A DNA stretch of 64,000 nt from Hirschia sp964352025 (GCA_964352025.1 CAYGPZ010000002.1:62001-126000), one strand, 5' to 3'. Counted from the first letter of the stretch, positions 1 through 8,603 are shown. Notes: generated by a model from the sequence alone, not told the origin. Translations and numbers: made by a program.

Positions 1-147
1 AGGCACAAAAATGGGTGTGTTTCCTTGGCATGGTTTAGGGAAATGCACCCGAATGTGCAGATTTTTAGAATCCGTGTAATGATGAAACAAATGACTACTA
101 GAAACACCGCTTTGTCGGCGTATTTCGAGGAAGCGGGAGCACACTAA
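1..147 (+). CDS. C-terminal fragment of an unidentified protein (5' end outside window)
   Basis: Frame 1 is open from the first base to a TAA at 145-147, giving about 48 residues with no start codon needed inside the window. It ends 12 bases before the next gene. The residues (for example HPNVQIFRIRVMMKQ) resemble an ordinary C-terminus but match no family I recognise. They do not look like a GTA major capsid end, which would be the expected neighbour upstream of g6 in a canonical cluster. It could also be a chance open frame. Confidence 0.35.
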   Translation, partial: RHKNGCVSLAWFREMHPNVQIFRIRVMMKQMTTRNTALSAYFEEAGAH

Positions 148-159
148 TGAGGTTGTCTC

Positions 160-498
160 ATGAAGTATTTCCGCGTGTTTTTGTATATTGTTCTAGCGTT
201 TCTAAATGCGTTCTGGCTGGGGGTTTCCGCTTCGGTTGCGGTTCTGTCCGGATTTTTTGCTGCTGATAATGTCAGCAATGGATGGTGGTTAGCCGCGATA
301 CATTGGGTCAGCTTTATCGGGCATTTTGGGTTTATGCTTTTGGCATGGGGATACCGACGAACATTGTCTCCGCTGAAAATGTTTGCCTTATTGGCTTCTC
401 CGCTTCTGTTTTACGCCATGTGGCGCGCAGGATATTGGGTCTATAATTCCTATTTCCTTAATTGTGAAAACTGCTCAGTGTCACTGCCAATTTTCTAG
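160..498 (+). CDS. Small multi-pass membrane protein, unknown function
   Basis: The 112-residue protein is strongly hydrophobic, with about three membrane segments (roughly residues 7-32, 43-65 and 72-92) and short loops rich in Trp and Tyr. Two Cys residues lie close together near the C-terminus (NCENCS). I recognise no family. It lies just upstream of the GTA tail genes but is separated from them by a hairpin at 527-546. It may therefore be an unrelated gene and not the missing g7, which is a soluble head-closure protein. Confidence 0.6.
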   Translation: MKYFRVFLYIVLAFLNAFWLGVSASVAVLSGFFAADNVSNGWWLAAIHWVSFIGHFGFMLLAWGYRRTLSPLKMFALLASPLLFYAMWRAGYWVYNSYFLNCENCSVSLPIF

Positions 499-526
499 CA
501 TTCCTCTGAGTATGTAGAATAATCAT

Positions 527-551
527 CCGACGCTAAATGGCGTCGGTTCTT
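527..551 (+). terminator. GC-rich hairpin with short T-rich tail before GTA g6
   Basis: CCGACGC (527-533) pairs perfectly with GCGTCGG (540-546) around a 6-base loop and is followed by TTCTT. It lies 29 bases after the membrane-protein stop and 18 bases before the g6 ATG. It may terminate the upstream transcript or act as an attenuator or 5' structure for the GTA tail genes. The T tract is weak. Confidence 0.5.
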
Positions 552-564
552 CAAGGACATTTAA

Positions 565-1104
565 ATGAATATCACGACGTTGGTGGAACCAGCGGGCGAG
601 CCTGTATCTATGGATGCAGTTAAAGCCTTTTTGCGGATTGATTATGAAGGGGAGGATACGAAAGTGTCCTCCCTTATTGCTTCTGCACGTGCGAGGGTTG
701 AGATTGAAACAGGGCTTTGTCTTGTTCAGCGTACAGCTAAAATAGAGGTAAGTAATTGGTCTTTCAGCTATCGAAATGAGCGCGAGTTTGAACTTCCGAT
801 TGGGCCAGTGTCTTCACTTGTGTCGGTTCTGATTGATGGCGTCGATCATACGCAGAGATTTGTGCTGAAAAAAGGACGTCCGGACGTTCTGAAATTTCGC
901 GGTGCGTTCCTGCCAAATATCCATGAAATGGCGGAATTTACATTTGTATCTGGGTTTGGTCCCGATGATAGTTATGTGCCTGCGGACTTAAAACTTGCGG
1001 TAAAGCTATTGGTTGCAGAAAGCTATGCGCAGGGTGAAGCGGGATCTGATTTATCAAATGATGTTTCTGTATTGCTCGCGCCTTGGCGGAGGATTTCATT
1101 ATGA
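565..1104 (+). CDS. GTA head-tail adaptor (g6, gp6-like connector)
   Basis: The 179-residue protein matches the phage gp6/phiE125 gp8-type head-tail connector family. Its N-terminus has the family pattern of a short helix around EPVSMDAVKAFLRID followed by a helix with ARARVEIETG. In R. capsulatus-type GTAs this protein (g6) forms the adaptor ring between portal and tail. A Shine-Dalgarno AAGGA (553-557) precedes the ATG. Its stop overlaps the next start in an ATGA (1101-1104), so it is translationally coupled to g8. The head-closure gene g7, which normally separates g6 and g8, is absent here. Head genes g1-g5 are not seen in the 564 bases upstream. Confidence 0.85.
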   Translation: MNITTLVEPAGEPVSMDAVKAFLRIDYEGEDTKVSSLIASARARVEIETGLCLVQRTAKIEVSNWSFSYRNEREFELPIGPVSSLVSVLIDGVDHTQRFVLKKGRPDVLKFRGAFLPNIHEMAEFTFVSGFGPDDSYVPADLKLAVKLLVAESYAQGEAGSDLSNDVSVLLAPWRRISL

Positions 1105-1535
1105 GTGGAACCTTATTGAGCGGTGCAGAGAATGCGCTGCAAAACGCGATTTTGGATGAGCTTCGAAATAATACTCTAATGAGAGATATATTTGGACCTG
1201 AGCCACGTATAGTCGATGATTTTGGTGGTGCTAGGCCTGCTTACCCGTATCTTCAAATTGCAAAGCATGAAGTACGTTATGCCAATGCGGTTGGTGCTAA
1301 ATTGCAGGATCACACAATCGATCTGCAGGTGATGACACGTTGGCGCGGGCGTACAGGTGCGCGTGATGCGGTTAGTCTGGTTCAGACCTTAGTTGATGAT
1401 GCAAATCTTACCTTAGACGGGCACAAGCTTGTCTGGTGCTATGCAGCGTTTGCAGACGCGCTTATGCTACGAGATCTGAGTACATTTAAAGGTGTCATAC
1501 GTATTAAAGCACGTACAACACCTTTAGAAATTTAA
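1101..1535 (+). CDS. GTA tail terminator (g8, DUF3168)
   Basis: The 144-residue protein belongs to the DUF3168/gp17-like tail completion family, which caps the tail tube where it meets the head. Recognisable family features are the N-terminal helix with ALQNAILDEL, the central segment PYLQIAKHEV, and the C-terminal FKGVIRIKARTTP beta strands. ATG 1101 is chosen over the upstream TTG 1083 because GGAGGA (1089-1094) sits at normal spacing before it. It overlaps g6 by 4 bases (ATGA). Its stop overlaps by 4 bases, tail to tail, with the antisense SRPBCC gene. Confidence 0.83.
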   Translation: MSGTLLSGAENALQNAILDELRNNTLMRDIFGPEPRIVDDFGGARPAYPYLQIAKHEVRYANAVGAKLQDHTIDLQVMTRWRGRTGARDAVSLVQTLVDDANLTLDGHKLVWCYAAFADALMLRDLSTFKGVIRIKARTTPLEI

Positions 1536-2020
1536 GCTGGTTCTGAGGACCTTGATTTGGATTGTTCAATACGGTCACCCCAATCGGCATAACGAATTGC
1601 GCGACCTGTTTCGATGAAGGACTTCATTGATGAGAGGATGGCAGGCCAGCCTTTTGAAACACCTTTTAGCACTGCAGAGTTCTCTGGGAAGCCCTGATGT
1701 GTGACGGTCAACATGGTGGCTGGACCGTTTGTTGTTATGTCGAAGGTCACAAGTGATACGCCTTCATCGTGCATGGCACCGTGTCCACCAACTCTGAAAG
1801 TGTGGATGAGTTTACGTGGCGCTTCTGATTCTAAGATTTCGCCTTGTACATCATCATTACCCGCACGTCTGAACACGATTGTTGAGCCAGATTTGAAGGT
1901 CGACAACATGTGTGTGTCTGACCACCAATCACGTGGGCCTTCATGCTCTGTAATTGTCTCCCACACTTCTTCTGGCGTGGCATCAAGATAGATGGTGTAG
2001 ACGAATTCATTTGCGCTCAT
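1532..2020 (-). CDS. SRPBCC/AHSA1-type lipid- or ligand-binding domain protein
   Basis: The 162 residues cover one SRPBCC fold of the activator-of-Hsp90-ATPase-homologue (AHSA1) family. It starts with the strand FVYTIYLDATPEEVWETI, contains the family GPRDWW segment, and ends with the long C-terminal helix (GWPAILSSMKSFIETG). Such proteins bind hydrophobic ligands or act in small-molecule stress responses; the ligand cannot be read from the sequence. GGGAGC before the ATG (complement of 2018-2020) is a good ribosome site. It lies antisense inside the GTA tail cluster between g8 and g9, so it splits the usual single transcript and is probably not a particle component. Confidence 0.85.
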   Translation of the reverse strand: MSANEFVYTIYLDATPEEVWETITEHEGPRDWWSDTHMLSTFKSGSTIVFRRAGNDDVQGEILESEAPRKLIHTFRVGGHGAMHDEGVSLVTFDITTNGPATMLTVTHQGFPENSAVLKGVSKGWPAILSSMKSFIETGRAIRYADWGDRIEQSKSRSSEPA

Positions 2021-2133
2021 GTTGGGCTCCCATTTTTTAGCCAGACTAACCTAAAATGCTGCTTTGAGAAACCTTCCCCTAGGGCAGTTCGGGCAGCTTT
2101 CCTATTTACCATAAAGACAATGGAGTCATTCTT

Positions 2134-2550
2134 ATGGCGAGCCAAAAGGGACGCGATATTATTTTGCGTGTCCGCAAAGATAATACTCAACAAAGTTATA
2201 AAACTGTCGCTGGTATTCGAAAGCGGCAAATTCGATTTGTATCTGAAGACGTTGATGTTTCGCATTTTCAGTCAGCTTCAGGGTGGCGAGAATTGCTTCA
2301 AAACGCAGGTCAGAAATCGGTAGAAATTTCCGGAGAGGGTGTGTTTGTGGATGCGGCGTCAGATGCGCGGTTAAGTGAAGTGTTCTTCAATAGAGAAATA
2401 CCTGATTTTGAAATTGATTTACCTGACTTTGGGATGATGCGTGGCCCTTTTCTAGTGAGTGAGCTGAGTTATGGCGGTCAGCATGATGGCGAGATGGATT
2501 TTTCCATTGCGCTAAAATCCGCTGGTCAGATTACAATGGAGGCGGCGTAA
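2134..2550 (+). CDS. GTA major tail tube protein (g9, TP901-1-like)
   Basis: The 138-residue protein matches the phage major tail protein family of TP901-1 type used by GTAs. It starts MASQKGRDIILRV and contains the family-typical TVAGIRKRQIRF and the segment in which the tube protein describes ALKSAGQITMEAA at its C-terminus. It polymerises into hexameric rings forming the tail tube. A GGAG about 10 bases upstream supports the ATG at 2134. It is the first tail gene after the antisense insertion, so the 113 bases 2021-2133 must carry a promoter for g9-g15 or be crossed by read-through from g8. Confidence 0.83.
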   Translation: MASQKGRDIILRVRKDNTQQSYKTVAGIRKRQIRFVSEDVDVSHFQSASGWRELLQNAGQKSVEISGEGVFVDAASDARLSEVFFNREIPDFEIDLPDFGMMRGPFLVSELSYGGQHDGEMDFSIALKSAGQITMEAA

Positions 2551-2551
2551 A

Positions 2552-2842
2552 TTGTTAGAAGAAGAAAAGACACGATTTCAAGCCGACATTGATGAGTTGA
2601 TCAACGATGCAGGCGCGCGTCTGAGCAATGAAATGCGAAGGGCTATGGCTCAAGGTGAAGTCGAATTCAAAGACATGGCCGAACGCATTGCCCTTGATAT
2701 GTCAAAGATGATCTTGAAACAGATTTTGTCAGGTATTCAAACTCAAAATTTAGGTAATGGCACCTCAAATAATGGTGTGCAGACTGGTCAGTTCGCGCAG
2801 TTACTGACGAGCCTTGTTCAGCAAGGGAGCCGGTTCTCATGA
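2552..2842 (+). CDS. Very short GTA tape-measure-like protein (g11)
   Basis: The 96 residues look like the conserved C-terminal part of GTA and lambda-family tail tape-measure proteins: an amphipathic helix (LSNEMRRAMAQGEVEFKDMAERIALDM) followed by a Gly/Asn/Gln-rich tail. The start is a TTG at 2552 with GGAGGCGG just upstream, one base after the g9 stop. The stop overlaps the g12 ATG (ATGAG). Related GTA tape measures, as I recall, are about 200 residues or more, so this one is less than half. No chaperone gene (g10) fits between g9 and this gene. It could instead be a chaperone analogue, but the sequence pattern favours a tape measure. Confidence 0.6.
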   Translation: MLEEEKTRFQADIDELINDAGARLSNEMRRAMAQGEVEFKDMAERIALDMSKMILKQILSGIQTQNLGNGTSNNGVQTGQFAQLLTSLVQQGSRFS

Positions 2843-3468
2843 GTGGATTTCATGATGTGAGTTTACCTATGAAATTTGCGCTTGGCGCAGCAGGTGGGCC
2901 TGAGTGGAAAACCCAGATCACACAGCTGGCCTCCGGACACGAATTTCGCAATGGATTATGGTCAGGTAGTCGCAGGCGATGGGATGTGGGCGGTGGGGTT
3001 CAATCTCAACAAGATCTCGAAACGCTGACCGCTTTTTTTGAAGCAAGGCAGGGGCGGTTGCATTCCTTCCGTTTCAGAGATGTGACCGATTGGAAGTCCT
3101 GTCAGCTAGAGAATGAAATTTCATCTTCGGATCAGGTTTTGGGTGAAGGTGATGGCATTGCAACGCGCTTTGCACTCGTTAAGCGATACCAGAGCGGAGC
3201 GAATTCGGTCAGCAGGCTAATATCTAAACCAGATGTGTCTAGTATTTTGCTACGTGTCGGTGGAAACGAACTCATAACTGGTTGGCATTTTGACGAATTG
3301 AACGCGGATATCGTCTTAGATCAGCCGCCTGCAAATGGCGAACTCATTCAAACGGGATTTGAGTTTGATTTACACGCGCGTTTCGACACTGATATGTTGG
3401 CTGTTTCGCTTGATCATATCAATGCGGGGCGTGTGGTTTCGGCACCCATTATAGAGCTATTAAACTAG
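2839..3468 (+). CDS. GTA distal tail protein (g12, DUF2460)
   Basis: The 209-residue DUF2460 protein has the family hallmarks near its N-terminus: FALGAAGGPEWKTQI, a GSRRRWDVGG segment, and RLHSFRFRDVTDWKS about residues 72-86. In GTAs it forms the distal tail ring to which the hub attaches. It overlaps the preceding gene by 4 bases and precedes g13 by 12 bases, consistent with one operon. Length is normal for the family. Confidence 0.85.
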   Translation: MSGFHDVSLPMKFALGAAGGPEWKTQITQLASGHEFRNGLWSGSRRRWDVGGGVQSQQDLETLTAFFEARQGRLHSFRFRDVTDWKSCQLENEISSSDQVLGEGDGIATRFALVKRYQSGANSVSRLISKPDVSSILLRVGGNELITGWHFDELNADIVLDQPPANGELIQTGFEFDLHARFDTDMLAVSLDHINAGRVVSAPIIELLN

Positions 3469-3480
3469 CTGAGATTTTAC

Positions 3481-4335
3481 ATGAAAATTATAGATGAAGA
3501 ATTTGCCGCTCGGCTGAAATCGGGTGTTGTGAACACATGTCTGTGCTGGAAGTTCGAACGTGCTGACGGGGCAGTGTATGGCGCAACAGACCATGATATG
3601 GAGTTGCGAATTGATGACGTATCCTATCTACCGGACAATGCATTGGCGGGCGCACAATTTGTATCAAATAGTGGACTGGCTCCGGGGCAGGTATCTGGCC
3701 AAAGCGGGTTGTCTGCAAGTTTTATAAATCAAGAAGAATTGAGGCTTGGGCTTTGGGATGGTGCGCGCGTGACTGTCTGGCGTGTGGATTGGAAAAAGCC
3801 TGATCTAAAATATCATGTTTGGAGCGGTTTTCTTGGTGACGTTCAAAGTGACGGGCAATCATTTCAGACAGAGCTTGTGAGTTTAAAAGCCAAACTCGAA
3901 ACGAGAATTGGGCGTGTCTATTCGCGCCAGTGTGATGCAGAGCTGGGAGAAGCGCGGTGCGGCGTTGATTTGGGCAATCCGGCATTTCAAACTTTAGCGA
4001 CTATTGTCGAAATTCTGGCTTCTGACAGGCTAAGGGTTGATGATTTATCAGGCTTTCAGTCTGGTTGGTTTTCTGGTGGTCGCGTCGAATTCTCGGATGG
4101 ACGAAAAGTTCATATTCAATCTCATGAGAATGACCTTGTTTTTTTATCGCGCGCGGTAGACGTGCAAATCGATGATGAGCTGACCTTAATTGTTGGATGT
4201 AATAAATCGTTTGAGACATGTCAGAGCAAATTTTCAAATCATATCAATTTTCAAGGGTTTCCACATCTTCCGGGAATGGATGCTGTTCTTTCGGGGCCGT
4301 CAGCCAAGAAGGTAAATGATGGAGGCAAAAGGTAA
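3481..4335 (+). CDS. GTA baseplate hub protein (g13, DUF2163/BR0599)
   Basis: The 284-residue protein combines an N-terminal DUF2163 region (residues about 5-160) and a C-terminal phage_BR0599 region. Conserved Cys residues are visible at RQCDAELGEARCG and near the C-terminus (VGCNKSFETCQSKF), followed by FQGFPHLPGMDAVL. In the RcGTA structure the equivalent cysteines bind an iron-sulfur cluster; I infer the same here. TAATG at the end couples it to g14 by one base. Confidence 0.86.
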   Translation: MKIIDEEFAARLKSGVVNTCLCWKFERADGAVYGATDHDMELRIDDVSYLPDNALAGAQFVSNSGLAPGQVSGQSGLSASFINQEELRLGLWDGARVTVWRVDWKKPDLKYHVWSGFLGDVQSDGQSFQTELVSLKAKLETRIGRVYSRQCDAELGEARCGVDLGNPAFQTLATIVEILASDRLRVDDLSGFQSGWFSGGRVEFSDGRKVHIQSHENDLVFLSRAVDVQIDDELTLIVGCNKSFETCQSKFSNHINFQGFPHLPGMDAVLSGPSAKKVNDGGKR

Positions 4336-4781
4336 TGGTTTCAAAACAGGATATTTTAGCCGAGGCTCGTCATTGGATTGGAACGCCTTATCAGCATCAA
4401 GCGAGTTGTTTTCAAGCAGGATGTGATTGCCTTGGATTGGTGCGCGGTGTTTGGCGTAATTTGATTGGTCAAGAACCAGAGACGGTGCCTGCATACACGC
4501 CGGATTGGGCTGAAATACGCGGTGAAGAAACACTGCAGCTAGCAGCGCGGCGATATTTGGAAGAAGTTCCAACAAGTAAAGTGTCAGTCGGCGATGTCTT
4601 GCTTTTTCGGATGGCGCTAGGTGCACCCGCAAAGCACATCGCTTTTGTGAGTGAGACAGACAATGGCATCCCGACAAAAATCATACATGCGTATTGGGGG
4701 CGATCGGTCGTTGAAACACATATGGGGCCTTGGTGGAGCCGTCGCATTGCGGCGGCTTTTTCTTTTCCGGTCTCGCAATAA
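4335..4781 (+). CDS. GTA tail peptidase (g14, NlpC/P60)
   Basis: The 148-residue NlpC/P60 cysteine peptidase has the catalytic Cys in the segment CDCLGLVRGVW (about residue 33-36) and a His in APAKHIAFVSE (about residue 97). It is expected to cut peptidoglycan peptides so that DNA can cross the periplasm of the recipient. The start ATG overlaps the g13 stop by one base. Length and gene position match GTA g14. Confidence 0.88.
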   Translation: MVSKQDILAEARHWIGTPYQHQASCFQAGCDCLGLVRGVWRNLIGQEPETVPAYTPDWAEIRGEETLQLAARRYLEEVPTSKVSVGDVLLFRMALGAPAKHIAFVSETDNGIPTKIIHAYWGRSVVETHMGPWWSRRIAAAFSFPVSQ

Positions 4782-4799
4782 TAGAGAAAGACTTTTTTG

Positions 4800-7700
4800 A
4801 TGGCTCAACTTGTGTTTTCGGCTGCTGGGCAAACGCTTGGTTCCTCTTTGTTGCCCAATGGTATCTCTATACTTGGGCAACAGGTATCGGGTGCTGCGAT
4901 TGGTCAATTTGTAGGATCGGTAGCCGGTGCTGCAGTTGATTCCTATTTGTTCGCACCGCGTCTGGAAGGGCCGCGTGTGAAAGACGTGCACGTGACTGAA
5001 AGTAGAGAAGGAGCGAGCCTTCCCAAAGTGTTTGGTCGTATTCGCGTCGGTGGAAATGTCATTTGGGCGGCGCAATTTAAAGAACACAAAAAGAAAGAAG
5101 GCGGTGGAAAAGGTGGCCCAAGCCAAACGACTTATTCCTATTCTTTGAGTTTTGCCGTTGGTTTGTGTGAAGGAGAGATTTCCACTGTCACACGTATATG
5201 GGCGAACGGGTCTGAAATGGATCTTTCGAACGTCAACTGGCGTGTTTACAAGGGGAGCGCAGATCAATCACCCGATGCGCTGATTGAGTCTATTGAAGGG
5301 ATTGCGCCTGCTTATCGTGGGTTGGCCTATATCGTCTTTGAGGATTTACCACTGGATGATTACGGTATGCGGATGCCTCAGCTTTCGTTTGAGGTAGTTC
5401 GGCCCGCGGCACGTAAATCGAGCGACATTCCACGTTTAGAAGATGCGGTTACCTCGGTGAATCTTATCCCAGGATCGGGTGAATTTGCCTACGCAACCCA
5501 GATCGTCCGCCGTATAATTGCAGATGGCGAAGAAACGCCTGAAAATATGCACAATGGGGCTGGTAATTCTAACTTTGTTGCGTCTGTCGATCAGCTGCTT
5601 GATGAGTTGCCCAATGTGAAACATGTCAATTTGATCGTTGGATGGTTCGGGTCTGATTTGAGGTGCGGTGAATGTTTTGTCAAACCTGGTGTTGAGATAA
5701 GTGAGAAGGAAACATCGCCGCTACTATGGAATGTAGCTGGGGTTGAGCGCAATGTTGCGTATCTCATCAGTCAGGATGAAGAAGGCCGAGCTAATTACGG
5801 TGGTACGCCGGATGATGAGTCCGTTATTCAAGCTATTTCTGATCTGAAATCGCGCGGCGTCGCGGTCACACTTTATCCCTTCCTGTTTATGGATATTCCA
5901 CCTGACAATGGATTAGCTGATCCCTATGGAGCTGATGAACAGGCTGTGTTTCCTTGGCGTGGGCGTATTACCTGTCTGCCGGAGAGTGATGTGACTGAGG
6001 CTGCGGGAAATGAGGTTGATGCATTTTTTGGTGACGTGACTGCGCATGACTTTCAGCCAAACGGATATGGTGGACCGGATGAGTGGCGGTATAATCGGTT
6101 TATTCTTCACTATGCAGATTTAGTGCAGCGTGCTGGCGGCGTTCATGCCTTTCTTATCGGCGCTGAGATGGTCGGATTGAGCCGTATTCGTTCCGCGCGC
6201 GGTGTTTATCCTGCTGCTCTGCATTTCAAGGGTTTAGCCGCTGAAGTGCGCAGTATGCTGGGCAATGATTGCAAGATATCTTATGCGGCTGATTGGACCG
6301 AATATGGTTCTTATGTGCCTGACGATGGTAAGAATGATACCGATTTTCCGTTGGATGAATTGTGGGCGAGTCCCGACATCGATTTTGTAGGCGTGGATTG
6401 GTATCCGCCTATGTCAGATTGGCGAGAGATTGATGGCCATGCTGATATGGAGGCGGGATGGCGATATCTCCACGATCCGCAATATCTTGCTTCAAATATT
6501 GAAGGTGGCGAAGGATATGATTGGTATTATGCAGGTGATGATGATCGCGCCAATCAGGTGCGTACTCCTATTAATGATGGCGGATATGGTGAGCATTGGA
6601 CTTATCGCCAGAAAGATATTCGCAATTGGCAGGCAAACGTCCATACTCCACGGCAAAATGGTGTAAAACAATCTAGTCCGACGGCTTGGGTTCCTGCGTC
6701 AAAGCCTATTCGATTTGTTGAGTTCGGATGTTCAGCAGTCGATATGGGGACGAACCAGCCCAATGTGTTTTATGACCCTAAAAGCTCAGAAAATGCGTTT
6801 CCACATTATTCATCAGGGCGACGTGATGACGTTATCCAGCGACGCGCTTTGGAAGCGTTTTGTGAGTATTGGAAAGACGATCCACTATTAGATCAGCACG
6901 GCATATCAATTTGGGCATGGGATGCGCGACCTTTTCCAGCTTGGCCGACGCGGTCTGACATTTGGGGTGATGGTGACAATTGGAATTATGGGCATTGGCT
7001 GAATGGACGTGTGGGGCTGGCTCTACTTAGTGATGTGATTACGGACCTAGGAAAGACTGTCGATATCGGAATAGATACGAAGGCTTTGAACGGTTTGGTG
7101 ACGGGTTTTGTGGTCGATAATCCCATGAGTATTCGAGATGCAATTGAGCCGTTGAAATTGGCCTATAAAATTGAATGCGTGGAAGATGAAGACCTGCTCT
7201 TATTTGGAAATCAAAATCAGTCTTCTCTTGAACTGGATATCGAAACCGAAGTTGCCGAAAACGGACGATTGAATTGCGACCGGAAATCAATGGAGGCATC
7301 CGAAAAAGGTGTACGACTTCGTTATATCGATGCTGAAAAAAATTATCTTCCAAGCGTCGCTTTATCTATGGTCCAGCAAAACTCTGACCTTAGGGATGTG
7401 AGTTTGCCATTAGTGTTAGACGACGGGCAAGCAAGTGGGATTGCTGATGATTTAAGGCAGCAAGCTATCATTTTGAACGAGAGTGCGCGTTTCTCACTAA
7501 GTTTGAAGCAAGCCGAATTGGATTGTGGAGATCGAGTACATTTAGGCGAAGAGCAAGCGATATGGCGGGTTGATCAGCGCGTTGAAGGTCAATCAATTGA
7601 ATATAGAGTTTCAAGAACAAATGGTCAGGGCTTGCCATCGCTCGCTGGAACAATACCGCCTAAGGGAGATGAACCCATATATGCTGGGGCACCATTTATT

Positions 7701-8603
7701 GGTGTTATTGACGGGCCTCCATTACCAGACCAGGAAAATGACACGCGTCCTTTGATATATGGGCATAGCAAGCCGTGGGGCGGGCAAGTTGATATCCAGT
7801 TTGGTGCAGCTGCTGAATTACTGTCCGTACGAGGAAGTTTGATCCAGCCCAGTGTCACTGGGCGTTTGACGAGTTCGTTGTCGTCTGGATCCAATGGACG
7901 TTGGTTTAATCAAAGTTTTGATGTGAAACTCGATTCAGGAACGCTTGAAAGTGCATCAACATTGGCGGTTCTAAATGGACAAAATGCTCTACTAGTTGAA
8001 ACTGAAATTGGCTGGGAACTCTTGCAGTTTCGGGACGCGGAATTGATTGGGGAGCAGCTTTATAGAGTGGGACATTTACTGCGTGCTTTGCAGGGGACTG
8101 ATAAACCTGCAACGCAGGGGGCCAATATTGGAAGTCGAGTATTGCTCTTAGATCAAGACGTAGCGCGGGCTGACCTTAAAGAAAATGAAGTTGGCCTTGA
8201 TCTGCTATGGAAAGCTCGAAGTGTAGGCAGTCGTATTGAGGCTACTAGAAGTGGAGAGTTTGTGTGGCAGCAACGTGCTTTAAAGCAATGGCCACCCGTT
8301 CATCTTCATGCAGAAGAGAAGAATGGAAATATAGAAATAAGCTGGATTAGAAGAAGTCGTATTGGTAGCGACAGTTGGGGAGAAGCGGAACCTGAAATGG
8401 AAACCGATGAATCGTATCAGCTTAGTGTATTTATAAATGGTGCTTTAGTCAGACAATGGGAAACGATTTACCCTCACTTTACTTATGATTCTTCCAGTAT
8501 AGTTGAAGACCTTCCAAACGGTGGTGAAATACATATTGGGGTCAAACAGCTGGGAAAAAAGGGATTATTTGGCCAAGAAGCACGAACTTCTGTCATCATT
8601 TGA
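4800..8603 (+). CDS. GTA tail fibre/baseplate megatron protein (g15)
   Basis: The 1267-residue protein is the largest of the cluster and corresponds to GTA g15. It has an N-terminal glycine-rich hub segment and a TIM-barrel-like domain (about residues 430-730; segments such as FVGVDWYPPMSDWRE and FVEFGCSAVDMGTN). It continues with a phage-tail-like rcc01698-type region and C-terminal beta-rich domains. It sits at the tail tip and contacts the recipient cell. ATG 4800 is preferred to the adjoining TTG 4797. The gene is intact, so the distal end of the module is not decayed. Confidence 0.87.
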   Translation: MAQLVFSAAGQTLGSSLLPNGISILGQQVSGAAIGQFVGSVAGAAVDSYLFAPRLEGPRVKDVHVTESREGASLPKVFGRIRVGGNVIWAAQFKEHKKKEGGGKGGPSQTTYSYSLSFAVGLCEGEISTVTRIWANGSEMDLSNVNWRVYKGSADQSPDALIESIEGIAPAYRGLAYIVFEDLPLDDYGMRMPQLSFEVVRPAARKSSDIPRLEDAVTSVNLIPGSGEFAYATQIVRRIIADGEETPENMHNGAGNSNFVASVDQLLDELPNVKHVNLIVGWFGSDLRCGECFVKPGVEISEKETSPLLWNVAGVERNVAYLISQDEEGRANYGGTPDDESVIQAISDLKSRGVAVTLYPFLFMDIPPDNGLADPYGADEQAVFPWRGRITCLPESDVTEAAGNEVDAFFGDVTAHDFQPNGYGGPDEWRYNRFILHYADLVQRAGGVHAFLIGAEMVGLSRIRSARGVYPAALHFKGLAAEVRSMLGNDCKISYAADWTEYGSYVPDDGKNDTDFPLDELWASPDIDFVGVDWYPPMSDWREIDGHADMEAGWRYLHDPQYLASNIEGGEGYDWYYAGDDDRANQVRTPINDGGYGEHWTYRQKDIRNWQANVHTPRQNGVKQSSPTAWVPASKPIRFVEFGCSAVDMGTNQPNVFYDPKSSENAFPHYSSGRRDDVIQRRALEAFCEYWKDDPLLDQHGISIWAWDARPFPAWPTRSDIWGDGDNWNYGHWLNGRVGLALLSDVITDLGKTVDIGIDTKALNGLVTGFVVDNPMSIRDAIEPLKLAYKIECVEDEDLLLFGNQNQSSLELDIETEVAENGRLNCDRKSMEASEKGVRLRYIDAEKNYLPSVALSMVQQNSDLRDVSLPLVLDDGQASGIADDLRQQAIILNESARFSLSLKQAELDCGDRVHLGEEQAIWRVDQRVEGQSIEYRVSRTNGQGLPSLAGTIPPKGDEPIYAGAPFIGVIDGPPLPDQENDTRPLIYGHSKPWGGQVDIQFGAAAELLSVRGSLIQPSVTGRLTSSLSSGSNGRWFNQSFDVKLDSGTLESASTLAVLNGQNALLVETEIGWELLQFRDAELIGEQLYRVGHLLRALQGTDKPATQGANIGSRVLLLDQDVARADLKENEVGLDLLWKARSVGSRIEATRSGEFVWQQRALKQWPPVHLHAEEKNGNIEISWIRRSRIGSDSWGEAEPEMETDESYQLSVFINGALVRQWETIYPHFTYDSSSIVEDLPNGGEIHIGVKQLGKKGLFGQEARTSVII

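Noticed and set aside
1943..2323. 126-residue plus-strand frame over the SRPBCC start and g9
   Set aside because: It overlaps two better-supported genes in other frames and looks like composition noise.
4617..5267. 216-residue reading frame on the minus strand across the g14-g15 junction
   Set aside because: It lies antisense to well-recognised GTA genes, has unusual composition and no ribosome site. It is a shadow frame.
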